Origin: Raoultibacter phocaeensis
Lineage (GTDB): Bacteria > Actinomycetota > Coriobacteriia > Coriobacteriales > Eggerthellaceae
DNA: 64,000 nt
Direction of reading: 5' to 3'
Assembly: GCF_901411515.1 (NCBI RefSeq)
Contig: NZ_CABDUX010000002.1
Coordinates: 682,001 to 746,000, forward strand
Shown here one piece after another: positions 16,116 through 23,876 of this stretch. The notes under the pieces are model-generated. The model made no database searches. It saw only the letters and a program-made list of their open reading frames with translations, and was not told the origin of the DNA. The position numbers and the translations under genes were made by a program. Numbering within the stretch: the first letter of the stretch is position 1; every line of letters starts with the position of its first letter.

Positions 16116-16314
16116 AAACCGTTCATGGGCGTCTGGGCGTCGAGCGTAGTCCCCGTACGTCATCGGCACACGGGTCTACGCGAACGGACGCATATCCTGA
16201 GAATCTCACAGGAGATCTTGTTGGAAATCTTGCGGTAAACGGGACTTTTCAATAGGGACTGTTTCGTGTATCATGCATAAGGTTGCTTCGCGAGAGTGAA
16301 GTTTGCGCCGATGC

Positions 16315-16388
16315 GCGGGTGTGGTTCAATGGTAGAACTCCAGCCTTCCAAGCTGATAACGCGGGTTCGATTCCCGTCACCCGCTCCA
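16315..16388 (+). tRNA. tRNA-Gly (anticodon TCC)
   Basis: 74 bases including encoded CCA. Acceptor GCGGGTG pairs with CACCCGC; the anticodon loop CTTCCAA gives TCC; the T arm GCGGGTTCGATTCCCGT is canonical. Two hairpins follow. Confidence 0.95.
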
Positions 16389-16399
16389 TTAAGAATGCA

Positions 16400-16426
16400 G
16401 GCCAGGGCTACAAAGCTCTGGCCTTT
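16400..16426 (+). terminator. Terminator after tRNA-Gly
   Basis: GGCCAGGGC-TACAAA-GCTCTGGCC followed by TTT, 11 bases after the tRNA. Confidence 0.7.
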
Positions 16427-16474
16427 CTGGTTCCATTGAACCGGAAGTGCCTCTGGAAAAAACCGCTCGTATAG

Positions 16475-16501
16475 AAAAAGACCCGCTGTATGCGGGTCTT
16501 T
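16475..16501. terminator. Bidirectional terminator between tRNA-Gly and glutaredoxin
   Basis: AAGACCCGC-TGTAT-GCGGGTCTT with A-run on the left and T on the right, so it can end the glutaredoxin transcript on the minus strand. Confidence 0.75.
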
Positions 16502-16534
16502 ACGGTTTAGGGGTTGTTCGCAAGTGGGATCGGC

Positions 16535-16777
16535 TCAGCCGGCCTGGGTTGCCAAGTAAGTGATGATGTCATCCGACTCGTACATCGCCTTGCCCCCGGT
16601 GACGAGGCAGGGAACCTGTTTCTTGCCTCCGATGCACACCAAATCGTTCTGGATACCGGGTTGGGTGGTGTCGCGCATATCGAGCGTAATGCCCTTCTCG
16701 TCCATGAAACGAAGTACTTTCTGGCAAAACGGGCAGGTCTTCTTATAATAGAGTGTATGGTCTTTCAAGTATGCCAC
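16535..16777 (-). CDS. Glutaredoxin-like protein (CPFC active site)
   Basis: 80 residues, thioredoxin fold. The redox motif is CPFC in LYYKKTCPFCQKVLRFMDEK. The cis-Pro loop is KQVPCLVTGGKAMYESDDI, where VPCL matches the TVPxI/VPxL motif of glutaredoxins. It ends in a helix (IITYLATQ). It would reduce disulfides or handle iron-sulfur clusters in the cytoplasm. Coriobacteria often lack glutathione, so its reductant is uncertain. The extra Cys beside the cis-Pro loop and in the middle (LVCIGG) is unusual but of unknown meaning. It is monocistronic. The gap 16778-17052 upstream holds no other gene. Confidence 0.85.
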   Translation of the reverse strand: MAYLKDHTLYYKKTCPFCQKVLRFMDEKGITLDMRDTTQPGIQNDLVCIGGKKQVPCLVTGGKAMYESDDIITYLATQAG

Positions 16778-17052
16778 GGGTGCTCCCTTCGTACGATCCC
16801 CGAATGACGACCGCGAAAAATGCGATAGCGCGTTTTATCTTACTAAAGAAGTGATCGATCAAGCGCTCGGTGGGCTTCGTTGTTGCTAAGCGGTTGCTTT
16901 CCTTACGCGAAGCCTCCACGAGGGCCCTTGCACCCGATGGGGCGATGCTGTTTGGTTGTTCGCGCCGAGGTACGGGGACAACCATACGAACTCAACGAAG
17001 CGTTTGTTGCACGGCAGTGCGGCTGCCGATACGATGCCACACGGAGGTGTGC

Positions 17053-17679
17053 ATGATGAACAGCGAGAAAACAGGGTCTCTGATCCGCCGGTTGCGTACG
17101 GAGCAAGGCATGACCCAAAAGGACTTGTCCGACAAGCTGCACGTCAGCGATCGTGCGGTTTCCAAGTGGGAGCGAGGATGCGGATCGCCCGACGTATCGC
17201 TGCTTCAAAGCTTGTCTGATGTGCTCGGCGTAGACGTGCAAAGCCTCCTTACGGGCGATCTCAGCCCAAACGACAAAGACGGAGGAAACATGAAGCGCAT
17301 CAGATTCTATCGATGTCCAACATGCGGCAACGTAGTCACCAGCACATCGGCTGCGGAAGTTTCGTGCTGCGGTCGCCCGCTCGAGCAGCTTGAGGTAAAG
17401 CGATCCGAAAAAGAGCACGCGATCTCGATCGAAGAGGTGGAGGACGAGTACCTCGTAACGGTCGACCACCCGATGAAAAAGGACCATTTCGTGTCGTTTG
17501 TAGCCTGCGCCACCGACGAACGTCTCGTGCTCGTCCGCATGTACCCCGAACAAGCGGCTCAAACGCGCTTTCCGCGGATGCCGTGGAGCACGTGGTACGT
17601 ATGCTGCACGCATCACGGGTTGCATGTTCTGAGCGGCAAAGAAATGCGTTCGATCGCCCCTATGCGCTCCGGAGAATAA
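17053..17679 (+). CDS. XRE regulator fused to desulfoferrodoxin (superoxide reductase) domain
   Basis: 208 residues from ATG 17053, after GGAGG at 17043-17047. Residues 8-65 are an XRE helix-turn-helix (IRRLRTEQGMTQKDLSDKLH, then DRAVSKWERG). From residue 80 the protein reads as a complete desulfoferrodoxin: Cys88-x2-Cys91 with Cys105-Cys106 for the rubredoxin-like FeS4 site, then the catalytic iron ligands His122, His139 (VDHPM), His145 (KDHF), Cys185 and His188 (CTHHGL). Known enzymes reduce superoxide to peroxide. Here the fusion may be a superoxide or iron-sensing regulator, or a regulator that also scavenges. Upstream frame extension to 16870 lacks support. No divergent target gene is evident. 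Confidence 0.85.
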   Translation: MMNSEKTGSLIRRLRTEQGMTQKDLSDKLHVSDRAVSKWERGCGSPDVSLLQSLSDVLGVDVQSLLTGDLSPNDKDGGNMKRIRFYRCPTCGNVVTSTSAAEVSCCGRPLEQLEVKRSEKEHAISIEEVEDEYLVTVDHPMKKDHFVSFVACATDERLVLVRMYPEQAAQTRFPRMPWSTWYVCCTHHGLHVLSGKEMRSIAPMRSGE

Positions 17680-17912
17680 AACCGAAAGCTTATGCACTTT
17701 TGTCAGAAAGCCGCTTAAATAATTACCGTTTTTCACGTATTCGGCTTCCGTAGCTCGTCTTACGATATCTTATCAATGACTGGTTAAATGGAATGAAATA
17801 GGGTATACTGAAGAGTTTTTTACTTAGAAAACGTATAGCGCGTGATTCAGCGAGAAGAAAACCGCTCAGTAGTTTCTCTTTGCGAATGGCGCTCGGTGAG
17901 CGCGAAGTGCGG

Positions 17913-17918
17913 TATAAT
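17913..17918 (+). promoter_or_regulatory. -10 box of tRNA-Arg promoter
   Basis: TATAAT 25 bases before the tRNA. A clear -35 was not identified. The remainder of 17680-17912 shows no gene. Confidence 0.55.
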
Positions 17919-17942
17919 ACCAACGCGCCGAACGGCGCAGAA

Positions 17943-18019
17943 GCGCTCGTAGCTCAGCTGGATAGAGCAGTGGACTTCTAATCCGAAGGTCGCAGGTTCG
18001 AATCCTGCCGGGCGCACCA
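17943..18019 (+). tRNA. tRNA-Arg (anticodon TCT)
   Basis: 77 bases with encoded CCA. Acceptor GCGCTCG pairs with CGGGCGC (one T-G pair); D arm AGCTCAGCTGGATAGAGC; the anticodon loop reads TCT; T arm GCAGGTTCGAATCCTGC. It decodes AGA. Confidence 0.95.
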
Positions 18020-18027
18020 CGTAAACG

Positions 18028-18059
18028 AAGCGGATCGGCGCGAGGTCGGTCCGCTTTTT
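18028..18059 (+). terminator. Terminator after tRNA-Arg
   Basis: AGCGGATCG pairs with CGGTCCGCT, followed by TTTTT. Confidence 0.75.
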
Positions 18060-18614
18060 ACATTCGGACGTAGAGCGGTTCGAACTGATTGCGATTATCG
18101 TCTTTCTGACGAGGCGAAACTCTGTATGAAGTCAAATGTCAAAACGAAGCATGGCGAGGTTCTGAGACGCGCCTGAACACACGAAAGTATCCCTTTTTGC
18201 GGCGTGGGAGAGGAGGCGGTCATGCAGCTTTATGCCATCGGGTGCCGCCGCCGATTTTCGTGGAATATAACGATTTTGCATTTTCACGCTTCTTTATGCA
18301 GCCCTATTCATAAAGTGAAGCAGCGTGTGGGGCTCATCGAGCTTTTCGAGTCGATGCGGAGACCGTTTGTCACTTTTTCGCTTTACTGCGATGGAGCAAT
18401 TTCTGGAAGAAAACTGAAAAGAAATCGTTTTGTCAATAACCGTTCACCGCTTTAAAACTACCGTTCGCCAATCCTTTATTTCAGTTCGGTACTACCTGTT
18501 GCTTTTTCTTTTCGCCCATGAGATTTTGGCCCTGTCATGCGGTTGTGCTCAAAATATGAAGCAAAACCGAGAGTCTGAATCTATAAAGTGCATAAAAAGA
18601 AAAGGAGGGTTGCC
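18060..18614 (+). promoter_or_regulatory. Long upstream region of the arc operon
   Basis: No gene is convincing in these 555 bases; an 83-codon frame at 18204 has no homology. It contains an inverted repeat CTTTATG-10-CATAAAG (18292-18315) that could be an ArgR/ArcR-type box, and ends with the strong ribosome site AAAGGAGGG before arcA. Promoter placement is not resolved from sequence alone. Confidence 0.4.
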
Positions 18615-19832
18615 ATGGCTGGTGTAAACGTCAAAAGTGAAATCAAGCCTTTGAAAAAAGTCTTGCTTCACCGACCGGGTAAAGAGTTGCTCAACCTGAC
18701 ACCAAACACGCTCGAAGAGCTTCTGTTCGACGACATTCCGTTTTTGAAGGTCGCCCAAGAAGAGCACGATGCGTTCGCCGAGATTCTTCGCGACAACGGC
18801 GTCGAAGTCGTCTATCTCGAAGACCTTATGGCGGAAGTGCTCGACCAGAAGCCCGAATTGCGCGAACAGTTCCTGAAGCAGTTCATTGAGGAAGCTGGCA
18901 TCCGCACCGATCGCTACCAGAAGATCATCTACGATTACCTCAACGACAATTACAAGGACAACAAGGATCTCGTCCTGAAAACCATGGAGGGCATCAACCT
19001 CACCGAGTTGCACACCGACAAGTCGAATTCGCTTGTCGACCTCGTGAGCGAGTCCTCGAAGATGGTTGTCGCCCCCATGCCGAACTTGTACTTCACGCGC
19101 GACCCGTTCGCTATGATCGGCAACGGCGTCTCCATCAACCGTATGTATTCGGCCACGCGCAATCGCGAGACCATCTACGGCGAGTACATCTTCAAGTACC
19201 ACCCGGATTTCGAAGGAACTCCCGAGTACTACAGCCGCTACAACACCTTCCACATCGAAGGCGGCGACATCCTCAACATCAACGATAAGGTTCTCGCCAT
19301 CGGCATTTCCCAGCGCACCGAGCCCGATGCGATCGACGCCATCGCGAAGAACATCTTCGAATCGGATTCCCCGATCGAGACCATCCTGGCATTCAAGATC
19401 CCGAACAACCGCGCCATGATGCACCTCGACACCGTATTCACCCAGATCGATTACGATAAGTTCACCATTCATCCCGGCATCCTTGGGCCGTTGACCGTCT
19501 TCGAGATCACCTCCGACGGCCAAGGCGGCATCCGCGTGAAAGAGATTCACGATACGCTCGAGAACATCCTCGAGAAGTACGTCGGCAACCCTGTCGAGCT
19601 CATCCTGTGCGGCGGTGGCGACCGCATCGCAGCCGAGCGCGAGCAGTGGAACGATGGCAGCAACACGCTGTGCATTGCTCCGGGTACCATCGTGGTCTAC
19701 GAGCGCAACGACGTGACGAACGCCGTACTGCGCGAAAAAGGACTCACTGTTTTGGAGATGCCCTCCGCAGAGCTCTCGCGAGGCCGTGGCGGCCCGCGCT
19801 GCATGAGCATGCCCATCTGGCGCGAAGACTAA
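18615..19832 (+). CDS. arcA: Arginine deiminase
   Basis: 405 residues from ATG 18615, with AAAGGAGGGTTGCC upstream; the in-frame ATG 27 bases earlier has no site. Hydrolyses L-arginine to citrulline and ammonia, the first step of the arginine deiminase pathway. Diagnostic blocks: MPNLYFTRDPFAMIGNG, FHIEGGDIL, MMHLDTVFTQID (catalytic His) and the C-terminal active site RGGPRCMSMPI with nucleophile Cys396. First gene of arcA-arcB-arcC-carrier on one strand; a 125-base gap with a GC-rich hairpin separates it from arcB. A major energy pathway in Eggerthellaceae. Confidence 0.98.
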   Translation: MAGVNVKSEIKPLKKVLLHRPGKELLNLTPNTLEELLFDDIPFLKVAQEEHDAFAEILRDNGVEVVYLEDLMAEVLDQKPELREQFLKQFIEEAGIRTDRYQKIIYDYLNDNYKDNKDLVLKTMEGINLTELHTDKSNSLVDLVSESSKMVVAPMPNLYFTRDPFAMIGNGVSINRMYSATRNRETIYGEYIFKYHPDFEGTPEYYSRYNTFHIEGGDILNINDKVLAIGISQRTEPDAIDAIAKNIFESDSPIETILAFKIPNNRAMMHLDTVFTQIDYDKFTIHPGILGPLTVFEITSDGQGGIRVKEIHDTLENILEKYVGNPVELILCGGGDRIAAEREQWNDGSNTLCIAPGTIVVYERNDVTNAVLREKGLTVLEMPSAELSRGRGGPRCMSMPIWRED

Positions 19833-19850
19833 TCCCCTAAAACCCAATCG

Positions 19851-19876
19851 GCCCTTCGCCCAAGCGGCGAGGGCCG
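19851..19876 (+). other. Intercistronic hairpin between arcA and arcB
   Basis: GGCCCTTCGCC-CAAGC-GGCGAGGGCC with no T-run. It could stabilise arcA mRNA or mark a processing point rather than terminate. Confidence 0.45.
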
Positions 19877-19957
19877 GTCGAGGTAGGGCGGTTTATAACT
19901 TGGCACCGCCCGAACGTTTTGTCATCACTGTACATGCACTATCGAAAGGAATGAGCA

Positions 19958-20953
19958 ATGCCTACTAGTTTGAGCGGACGTAACTTCTTGAAGCTGCTGG
20001 ATTTCACGCCCGATGAAATCCGCTACCTCATCAAGTTGTCCAAAGAGTTCAAGAACCTGAAATTGACGGGCACCCCCCATCGTTATCTCGAAGGTAAGAA
20101 CATCGTTCTTCTCTTCGAGAAGACTTCAACTCGCACCCGTTGCTCGTTCGAGGTCGGCGGCATGGACCTCGGCATGGGCGTCACCTACCTCGATCCCGGC
20201 AGCTCGCAAATGGGCAAGAAGGAATCCATCGAGGATACCGCTCGCGTGCTCGGCCGCATGTACGACGGCATCGAGTACCGCGGCTTCGACCAGTCGATCG
20301 TCGAAGACCTTGCAGCCAACGCAGGCGTACCGGTATGGAACGGCCTTACCACCGATTTCCATCCCACGCAGATGATCGCCGACATGATGACCGTCGAGGA
20401 GAATTTTCCCACGGGCATCAAAGGCCTGAAGTTCGTGTTCATGGGCGACGCCGAGAACAACGTGGCGAATTCGCTTATGGTCGTGTGCGCCAAGCTCGGC
20501 CTGCACTTCGTCGCATGCGGTCCGAAAGAGCGTATGCCGAAGAACGAACTCGTCGAGCAGTGCAAGGAAGTCGCCGCTGAAACCGGCGCCACCATCACGC
20601 TGACCGAAGACGTCAAGGAAGCCTGCACGGGCGCGCATGTCATCTACACCGACATCTGGGTATCCATGGGCGAGCCGGCCGAGCTTTGGGCCGAGCGCAT
20701 CAAGCTCCTCGAGCCGTACCGCGTGACGACCGAGGTCATGGCCATGGCTGCCGACGATGCCATCTTCATGCACTGCCTGCCTTCGTTCCACGACACCAAG
20801 ACCACCGTCGGAGCCGAGATCGCCGAGAAGTTCGGCGTGACCGAGATGGAGGTCGAGGATGCCGTGTTCGAGTCTCACCAGTCAAAAGTATTCGACGAGG
20901 CCGAGAACCGCATGCACTCCATCAAGGCCATCATGTACGCGACCCTTTCCTAA
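19958..20953 (+). CDS. arcB: Ornithine carbamoyltransferase, catabolic
   Basis: 331 residues. Converts citrulline and phosphate to ornithine and carbamoyl phosphate. Motifs: carbamoyl-phosphate loop FEKTSTRTRCSFEVGG, SSQMGKKESIEDTARVLGRM, FHPTQMIADMMT, DIWVSMGE and HCLPSFHDTKT (the ornithine-side HCLP loop). Length is typical. A ribosome site GAAAGGAATG precedes ATG 19958. Its place between arcA and arcC shows a catabolic rather than biosynthetic role. Stop to arcC start is 18 bases. Confidence 0.98.
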   Translation: MPTSLSGRNFLKLLDFTPDEIRYLIKLSKEFKNLKLTGTPHRYLEGKNIVLLFEKTSTRTRCSFEVGGMDLGMGVTYLDPGSSQMGKKESIEDTARVLGRMYDGIEYRGFDQSIVEDLAANAGVPVWNGLTTDFHPTQMIADMMTVEENFPTGIKGLKFVFMGDAENNVANSLMVVCAKLGLHFVACGPKERMPKNELVEQCKEVAAETGATITLTEDVKEACTGAHVIYTDIWVSMGEPAELWAERIKLLEPYRVTTEVMAMAADDAIFMHCLPSFHDTKTTVGAEIAEKFGVTEMEVEDAVFESHQSKVFDEAENRMHSIKAIMYATLS

Positions 20954-20971
20954 AGCGGAAGGAGACCTGTT

Positions 20972-21925
20972 ATGGCTTATCAGAAAGGCGAGGGCAAGAG
21001 CGTGGTCATCGCGCTCGGCGGTAACGCGCTCGGAGACTCCCCCCAGGAGCAGCTCGAGCTCGTGAAGAACACCGCTGAGCACATCGTGGACATGGTCGCC
21101 GAGGGCATCAACGTTGTGGTATCCCACGGCAACGGCCCTCAGGTCGGCATGATCAACAACGCGTTCGCCTACGCGAGCGCCCATGACGGCAAGACCCCCG
21201 AGATGCCCTTCCCGGAGGCTGGCGCCATGAGCCAGGGCTATATCGGCTACCAGCTCTCGCAGGCGATCCTCAACGAGATGAAGCGACGCGGCATCATGCG
21301 CTCGACTGCGTGCGTGGTCACCCAGACCGTCGTCTATCCCGACGATCCGGCGTTCCAGAACCCCACCAAGCCCGTCGGCGCATTCCTCAGCGAGGAAGAG
21401 GCGAAGGCAAAGGCCGCCGAGACCGGCTGGACGTTCAAAGAGGACGCGGGCCGCGGATGGCGTCAGGTCGTGGCTTCCCCGAAGCCCCAGCGCATCGTGG
21501 AGTTCGACGCCGTGAAAGACCTCATGGACGCGGGCTACATCGTCGTGTCCACAGGCGGCGGCGGCGTGCCAGTAATCGAGAAGAACGACTCGTACGAGGG
21601 CGTTCCCGCGGTTATCGACAAAGACCGTTCGTCGGCGAAGCTCGCCGCGGACTTCAGGGCCGACATGCTCGTGATCCTCACGGCTGTCGAGAAGGTCGCG
21701 ATCAACTTCAACACGCCCGAGCAGGAGTCGATCGACTCCATGACGGTGGCCGAGGCCCGAAAGTACATCGAGGAGGGCCAGTTCGCGCCCGGTTCGATGC
21801 TCCCGAAGGTCGAAGCCTGCATCGAGTTCGTCGAGGCCCATCCCGAGGGTCGCGCGCTCATCACGTCGCTCGAGTGCGCCGCAGCCGGACTCAAGGGCGA
21901 GACTGGCACGGTTATAACCAAGTAA
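20972..21925 (+). CDS. arcC: Carbamate kinase
   Basis: 317 residues, AGGAG before ATG 20972. Transfers phosphate from carbamoyl phosphate to ADP, giving ATP, CO2 and ammonia, the energy-yielding end of the pathway. Motifs: VVIALGGNALGDSPQEQ, VVSHGNGPQVGMINNAF, ELSQAI-type helix (YQLSQAILNEMKRRG), IVVSTGGGGVPVIEK, VIDKDRSSAKLA and FAPGSMLPKVEACIEFV. All typical of amino acid kinase family carbamate kinases. A 9-bp stem (21949-21998 region, GGCGGAC with GTCCGCC) lies between this gene and the carrier gene. Confidence 0.98.
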   Translation: MAYQKGEGKSVVIALGGNALGDSPQEQLELVKNTAEHIVDMVAEGINVVVSHGNGPQVGMINNAFAYASAHDGKTPEMPFPEAGAMSQGYIGYQLSQAILNEMKRRGIMRSTACVVTQTVVYPDDPAFQNPTKPVGAFLSEEEAKAKAAETGWTFKEDAGRGWRQVVASPKPQRIVEFDAVKDLMDAGYIVVSTGGGGVPVIEKNDSYEGVPAVIDKDRSSAKLAADFRADMLVILTAVEKVAINFNTPEQESIDSMTVAEARKYIEEGQFAPGSMLPKVEACIEFVEAHPEGRALITSLECAAAGLKGETGTVITK

Positions 21926-22046
21926 TACAGTAGCAAGGGGTGCTTTAACAGGCGGACGGAGCCTGGACGTACACGAGACCACGGCTCGGTCCGCCTGCAA
22001 TTTCTCGTTCACCGTAAACTTCGATCCCTACTAAAAAGGAGGGGCA

Positions 22047-23645
22047 ATGGCCGAGAAAGTTAAAGACAAAAGCAAGAAGAAGCGATCGATAAGCTCGTTT
22101 ACTATTTTGCTTATCATGCTCATCGTGCTTGCGATCATCACCGTGGTGATGTCGTTTGCAGGCGTCGAGGGCGTGGAGGGCGCGACGATCGCCAATGTGG
22201 CGACGGCACCGGTGAAAGGTTTCACCGACGCGCTACCGGTATGCCTGTTCGTTCTTATCCTCGGTGGATTCCTGGGAATCATCACCGAAACCGGAGCTCT
22301 CGATGCAGGCATTGCCGCATTGGTTAAGAAGCTCAAGGGCAACGAGCTCATTTTGATTCCCATTCTCATGTTCATCTTCTCCATCGGCGGTACCACCTAC
22401 GGCATGTGCGAGGAAACCGTTCCGTTCTACCTGCTGCTGGCTGCGACAATGGTCGCCGCGGGCTTTGACAGCGTGGTCGGTGCGGCAACCGTTCTGCTCG
22501 GTGCCGGTTGCGGCGTGCTCGGCTCGACGGTCAACCCGTTCGCCGTCGGTGCCGCAGTCGACTCGCTTTCGGGTACGGGCATCGCGATCAACCAGGGCAC
22601 GATCATCCTTCTCGGCGTCGTTCTCTGGCTCGTCACGCTGGCCATCTCGATCGTGTTCGTCATGCGCTACGCGAAGAAGGTCAAGGCCAACAAAGGCTCG
22701 ACCATCATGTCTTTGCAAGAGCAGGAGACCATGAAAGAAGAGTTCGGCGAGGCTCAGCAGGAAACCCTGAACGCCGAAGCGAACCCCAGCGAAAAGCTTA
22801 TGACGGGCCGCCAAAAGGGCGCTCTCATCGTGTTCGCGCTCACGTTCGTCATCATGATCATCGGCTTCATCCCGTGGGAAGATTTCGGCGTAGAAGTCTT
22901 CAATGCGGGTGCGGCTTCCGAAGAGGTAACCGAAACCATCAGCGGCGCAGATATCTCTGCAGCATGGGATGACGCGCGGGTCGGCGGAGCGCTTGAGCTC
23001 GGCGACAACGTCGAAGGTACCGTTACCGAAGATGTGCAGATTTCCGACGGTTGGTCTTCGTTCCTCACGGGCGTTCCGCTCGGCGGATGGTACTTCGACG
23101 AGGCTTCCACGTGGTTCCTCATCATGGCCATCGTCATCGGTTTCATCGGCGGTCTGTCCGAAAGCCGTTTCGTCAAGGCATTCATCAACGGTGCAGCCGA
23201 CATGATGAGCGTCGTGCTTATCATCGCGCTCGCTCGTTCGATCACCGTGCTTATGGGCGAGACCGGCCTCGACATGTGGATCCTCGAGAACGCTGCGAAC
23301 GCGCTGGCGGGCATGTCGGCGATCATATTCGCGCCGCTGTCGTTCTTGCTGTACGTGGTCCTGTCGTTCCTCATCCCGTCGTCCTCGGGTATGGCGACCG
23401 TATCCATGCCCATCATGGGCCCGTTGGCGAACAACCTCGGATTCTCAACCGACGTCATGATCATGATCTTCAGCGCGGGCAACGGTCTTGTGAACCTGTT
23501 CACCCCGACGAGCGGTGCCATCATGGGCGGCTTGGCGCTTGCGAAGGTCGAGTATTCTACTTGGCTGAAGTTCGGCGCGAAGCTGTTTATCGTCCTCGGT
23601 GTCGTCTGCATGGTCATCCTCACGGCGGCGATGCTGATCTTGTGA
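22047..23645 (+). CDS. YfcC family basic amino acid carrier (ArcD-like role)
   Basis: 532 residues, start preceded by AAAAGGAGGGGC. Twelve or so hydrophobic segments; the N-terminal half has the YfcC/C4-dicarboxylate-anaerobic-carrier blocks (PVCLFVLILGGFLGIITETG, GGTTYGMCEETVPFY, GCGVLGSTVNPFAVG), and the C-terminal half repeats them (LIPSSSGMATVSMPIMGPLA, LFTPTSGAIMGGLA). A 100-residue soluble insert lies between about 215 and 330. Located directly downstream of arcABC, it most likely exchanges arginine for ornithine. Transport direction is inferred from context only. A strong terminator follows. Confidence 0.9.
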   Translation: MAEKVKDKSKKKRSISSFTILLIMLIVLAIITVVMSFAGVEGVEGATIANVATAPVKGFTDALPVCLFVLILGGFLGIITETGALDAGIAALVKKLKGNELILIPILMFIFSIGGTTYGMCEETVPFYLLLAATMVAAGFDSVVGAATVLLGAGCGVLGSTVNPFAVGAAVDSLSGTGIAINQGTIILLGVVLWLVTLAISIVFVMRYAKKVKANKGSTIMSLQEQETMKEEFGEAQQETLNAEANPSEKLMTGRQKGALIVFALTFVIMIIGFIPWEDFGVEVFNAGAASEEVTETISGADISAAWDDARVGGALELGDNVEGTVTEDVQISDGWSSFLTGVPLGGWYFDEASTWFLIMAIVIGFIGGLSESRFVKAFINGAADMMSVVLIIALARSITVLMGETGLDMWILENAANALAGMSAIIFAPLSFLLYVVLSFLIPSSSGMATVSMPIMGPLANNLGFSTDVMIMIFSAGNGLVNLFTPTSGAIMGGLALAKVEYSTWLKFGAKLFIVLGVVCMVILTAAMLIL

Positions 23646-23681
23646 TACTACGCGGGCACATTGCTTGTGTGAACTGAGACG

Positions 23682-23712
23682 GATCCCCTGCGCAAGCGGG
23701 GGATCTTTTTTT
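23682..23712 (+). terminator. Terminator of the arc operon
   Basis: GATCCCC pairs with GGGGATC around a GCGCAAGC-type inner stem, then a run of seven T. Confidence 0.9.
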
Positions 23713-23829
23713 CATATGCGGTTTCTGCGCGCGATGGTTCCGAGCGCTACGCATCCGCGCCGCGTCCTGTGATCGGCTGAGTCGATCACCCATCTGATAT
23801 TCGAAAAACGCACGCGTGAGTGAGCCGCG

Positions 23830-23835
23830 TATAAT
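23830..23835 (+). promoter_or_regulatory. -10 box upstream of molybdopterin oxidoreductase
   Basis: TATAAT 42 bases before the start codon. The -35 is not clear, which would fit an activator-dependent promoter. Confidence 0.4.
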
Positions 23836-23876
23836 CGGGGCAACGTTGGTCTGTGACTATCACGTGAGGAGTTGTT

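Noticed and set aside
16283..16474. 63-codon frame across tRNA-Gly
   Set aside because: It reads through a structural RNA gene.
18204..18455. 83-codon frame in the arc upstream region
   Set aside because: No homology pattern; composition matches intergenic sequence.
18549..19847. 432-residue minus-strand frame opposite arcA
   Set aside because: Shadow of arginine deiminase; it reflects GC-rich codon use.
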